Shown here: piece after piece, positions 4,061 through 5,882 of the stretch | Numbering within the stretch: position 1 is the first letter of the stretch | How the letters are laid out: each line of letters starts with the position of its first letter | NCBI GenBank assembly: GCA_947624455.1 | Contig: CANQKL010000107.1 | Location: forward strand, 1-5,882 | Direction: 5' to 3' | Source: an uncultured Clostridia bacterium | GTDB taxonomy: Bacteria > Bacillota > Clostridia > UMGS1883 | Length of the DNA stretch: 5,882 nucleotides | Position numbers and translations under genes: made by a program | Notes under the pieces: model-generated | Database searches by the model: none | The model's input: the letters and a program-made list of their open reading frames with translations, nothing else | Told to the model about the DNA's origin: nothing

Positions 4061-5692
4061 CTATTCGATCCCGATAAGAATAACATTATCTGTATCGGCG
4101 CGAACAATACCATACGCCATACACTTTATTGTTGCATTAAATCCATTTTTTGCAGAAAATTCTTCCATTATAAATAAATCTCCAATTTCAGCACGTTCTG
4201 AATATCCAACAGTTTTAAGAGTTTCATTAACTATCGTCTGCATCTGTGCATCTGAAACATCTATATAATTTGTTTCAATGTGTTTAAAGGATTTACTGTC
4301 ATTCAAACTATCTTTGATTAATTCCGTTAATTTCTTATGCTTTCCATCCCATATACTAAATTGATTGTTGATCCATTCTTCATGATTTGCTTTTTCTGCA
4401 AGCTTATCAGCTTCAACCGCCGCATCACGATCATTGCTTATTAATGCTTCCGGAACCGTGAGGAATGGATTGCTGTCGGATGGTTCATATGTATCTACAG
4501 CGATTTTTGATTCATCATCGCTGTCTAAATATTCTTTCGAGGAAGCCCTTATAGTGTTTACATTAAACACTATATAGTTTTCACCGTCTTTTTTTACGTT
4601 TGCCTTGACCTTCATATATGTATCATAACCATATATCTTAAGCACCATATCTTCAATGTGCCAATAACTTTCATCCATCACCGACCAAATACCCTCATTT
4701 TCTACTGACATGAAATAATTTTCAGTGTCGCTATAAGCATGAAATTTAGTCGTGTCATAGGAATTTCCGTCAGCATTAAAAACATCCGTAGCCAAGCTAT
4801 TCGTCATTGCTACTACTACTGCCCTTTTTGCCTTTTCAACTGGAAATGATTTTTCAAGGTTTTTTGCTAATTGCTCAAGCTGCTCATCCTTAATTACCTC
4901 ATCTTCACCACCGCTCATTTCACTTTCAGCACTTTTGTCATTTAAACCGCTATTATTTGCATTTTCCTCTGCCACGCTTTTTTTCGTATCATTTGAAGCG
5001 TTCTCAGTCGTATCTTCACTAATCGGGAAAGTATGATATGTAATAATAACCTCTGACCCAGCTTCATAAGTTTCATATCTGTCAAATGCTTCGTCTCCGT
5101 CTATTGTGATTTTTTCAATTTCCCCATCAGAAGTCATTATACCAAAAATTAAATCATCAATAGGCTCTGCCTTTATGTTGGTAAACCCAGCATTTTTAAA
5201 TTTATTAATTGCCTCTTTGTAATCCATAGATGTATAATCATCATAATCAAACGGAGGGGATACAGTTTCTATTAAAACTTGTTCTTCTTCTTGATTTTCT
5301 GGTGAATGATTAGAAGTAGTCACTGCAATAGCTGAGATCAATATAACAGCAACCAACACTCCCAAAGCAGCAACTAAAGCCCAATTAGGAATGGCTGTCT
5401 TTTTTTGTAATTTATTCTGTAATTTATCACGGTTCACCTTTAATTGTTCTTTTATCTCATAATCTTCGCCAAGCTTTAATTTTACCTTTGATTTTACCTT
5501 TGATTTTATTTTTTCATATACATTGTTAAATATAGCCTTCAATTCGCTTTTAATTTTATCTTCTTTTTTTGGTATCGGTTTTATCGAAGGCATTTCAATT
5601 ACTTCCCCTTCGGAAGATTTAATATTAGCTCCACAATTGCTGCAAAATTTTGAATTATCAGCAATATCAGCTTCACAATTAGAACACTTCAC
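4061..5692 (-). CDS. Membrane-anchored zinc-ribbon protein with a PASTA-like domain
   Basis: The product is 543 residues from a GTG at 5692. Residue numbers here count from that GTG. A zinc ribbon with Cys3-x2-Cys6 and Cys17-x2-Cys20 lies at the N-terminus. A Lys-rich helical stretch (about 40-98) and one membrane segment (about 104-125, WALVAALGVLVAVILISAIA) follow. A PASTA-like unit at about 155-223 contains YKEAINKFKNAGFTNIKAEP and ITIDGDEAFDRYETYEAG. After that come an acidic Asn/Ser/Glu linker (about 224-272) and two unrecognised domains (about 285-390 and 438-543, the latter with WDGKHKKLTELIKDSLND and EIGDLF). The predicted topology is zinc ribbon inside and the rest outside. The GTG is preferred over the ATG at 5701 because GGGAG touches that ATG but is 9 bases from the GTG. 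The role is unknown; cell-envelope sensing is only a guess. Confidence 0.85.
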   Translation of the reverse strand: MKCSNCEADIADNSKFCSNCGANIKSSEGEVIEMPSIKPIPKKEDKIKSELKAIFNNVYEKIKSKVKSKVKLKLGEDYEIKEQLKVNRDKLQNKLQKKTAIPNWALVAALGVLVAVILISAIAVTTSNHSPENQEEEQVLIETVSPPFDYDDYTSMDYKEAINKFKNAGFTNIKAEPIDDLIFGIMTSDGEIEKITIDGDEAFDRYETYEAGSEVIITYHTFPISEDTTENASNDTKKSVAEENANNSGLNDKSAESEMSGGEDEVIKDEQLEQLAKNLEKSFPVEKAKRAVVVAMTNSLATDVFNADGNSYDTTKFHAYSDTENYFMSVENEGIWSVMDESYWHIEDMVLKIYGYDTYMKVKANVKKDGENYIVFNVNTIRASSKEYLDSDDESKIAVDTYEPSDSNPFLTVPEALISNDRDAAVEADKLAEKANHEEWINNQFSIWDGKHKKLTELIKDSLNDSKSFKHIETNYIDVSDAQMQTIVNETLKTVGYSERAEIGDLFIMEEFSAKNGFNATIKCMAYGIVRADTDNVILIGIE

Positions 5693-5701
5693 TTTTATCA
5701 T

Positions 5702-5706
5702 CTCCC
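5702..5706 (-). promoter_or_regulatory. Ribosome binding site that decides the GTG start
   Basis: GGGAG (5706-5702 on the minus strand) directly touches the ATG at 5701-5699, leaving no spacer. The in-frame GTG at 5692-5690 is 9 bases away, a normal distance, and gives MKCSNC, the common beginning of zinc-ribbon proteins of this type. Confidence 0.65.
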
Positions 5707-5728
5707 ATATATTATTTCATCCCTTATT

Positions 5729-5760
5729 ATTATACCCCCCCCCCTGAGTATTTTTGTCAA
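5729..5760 (-). promoter_or_regulatory. Promoter with a G10 run in its spacer
   Basis: On the minus strand TTGACA (5760-5755) and TATAAT (5734-5729) are both perfect consensus boxes. The spacer is 20 bases, made of AAAATACTCA followed by ten Gs (plus-strand C run 5735-5744) that touch the -10 box. A 17-base spacer is optimal, so the present length should be weak, and loss of three Gs would make it ideal. It drives the zinc-ribbon membrane-protein gene. Confidence 0.75.
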
Positions 5761-5806
5761 GTTCTTTTTCCAATTTTTAGTATATTTTTTTAACACCCCC
5801 ACGCGC

Positions 5807-5882
5807 TGGATCAATGTCAATAAAGTAGACAAAAAAATGAGAAAAAGTAGGATCTAATTATCCATAAAAGCCGCTTCCATTT
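5807..5882 (-). mobile_element. Possible end of an insertion sequence (runs off the window)
   Basis: Read on the minus strand, a frame entering from the right edge ends MEAAFMDN and stop (5856-5854). It is followed by a short AT-rich tail and TGTCTACTTTATTGACATTG ATCCA ending at 5807. A transposase C-terminus followed closely by a terminal repeat ending in CA is the layout of an IS3-family right end. The tail sequence looks familiar from clostridial elements, but this is memory, not a search. Too little is inside the window to be sure. If correct, the element's end lies only 47 bases upstream of the G-run promoter. Confidence 0.4.

Overview
The window reads as an accessory stretch of a low- to mid-GC Gram-positive chromosome, most likely a gut-type Clostridia (Bacillota). 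The evidence is the strong AGGAG-type ribosome binding sites, the near-consensus TTGACA-N17-TATAAT promoters, the HPr-like protein, the zinc-ribbon membrane protein and the clostridial style of the toxin-antitoxin genes. Base composition is patchy: positions 1-160 and the 719-1624 gene are visibly GC-rich, while almost everything from about 1900 onward is AT-rich. This fits a mosaic built by insertion and transfer. There is no rRNA, tRNA or CRISPR array.

Left part (1-1870). A GC-rich, hairpin-prone segment at the left edge may carry the start of a minus-strand gene with its own promoter and ribosome binding site. It is followed by a small plus-strand HPr-like gene (422-661) that has lost the phosphorylatable histidine but keeps the regulatory-serine region. 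A strong terminator separates it from a convergent minus-strand gene for a two-repeat DUF11-type beta-sandwich protein. Upstream of that gene lie a hairpin and a short remnant of an integrase-type transposase.

Middle part (1870-3800). An intergenic region with a 45-base hairpin beside a C8 run leads to two consecutive toxin-first toxin-antitoxin modules. The first is a RelE/HigB-like toxin plus an XRE helix-turn-helix antitoxin, intact and expressed from a perfect consensus promoter. The second is a BrnT-type toxin plus a small acidic antitoxin; its toxin gene is broken near the start by one extra A in an A8 run. A possible 48-residue membrane peptide lies between the modules, and a 63-residue protein of unknown function follows the second. 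Each unit has its own promoter and/or terminator.

Right part (3800-5882). A repeat-rich intergenic region is followed by a long minus-strand gene for a membrane-anchored zinc-ribbon protein with a PASTA-like extracytoplasmic domain. Its promoter has TTGACA and TATAAT boxes 20 bases apart, and ten of the spacer bases are one G run, so promoter strength could change by slippage. The right edge may contain the end of an insertion sequence. The two homopolymer tracts placed where slippage would matter (the G10 promoter spacer and the A8 in the toxin gene) are the most interesting signals here.
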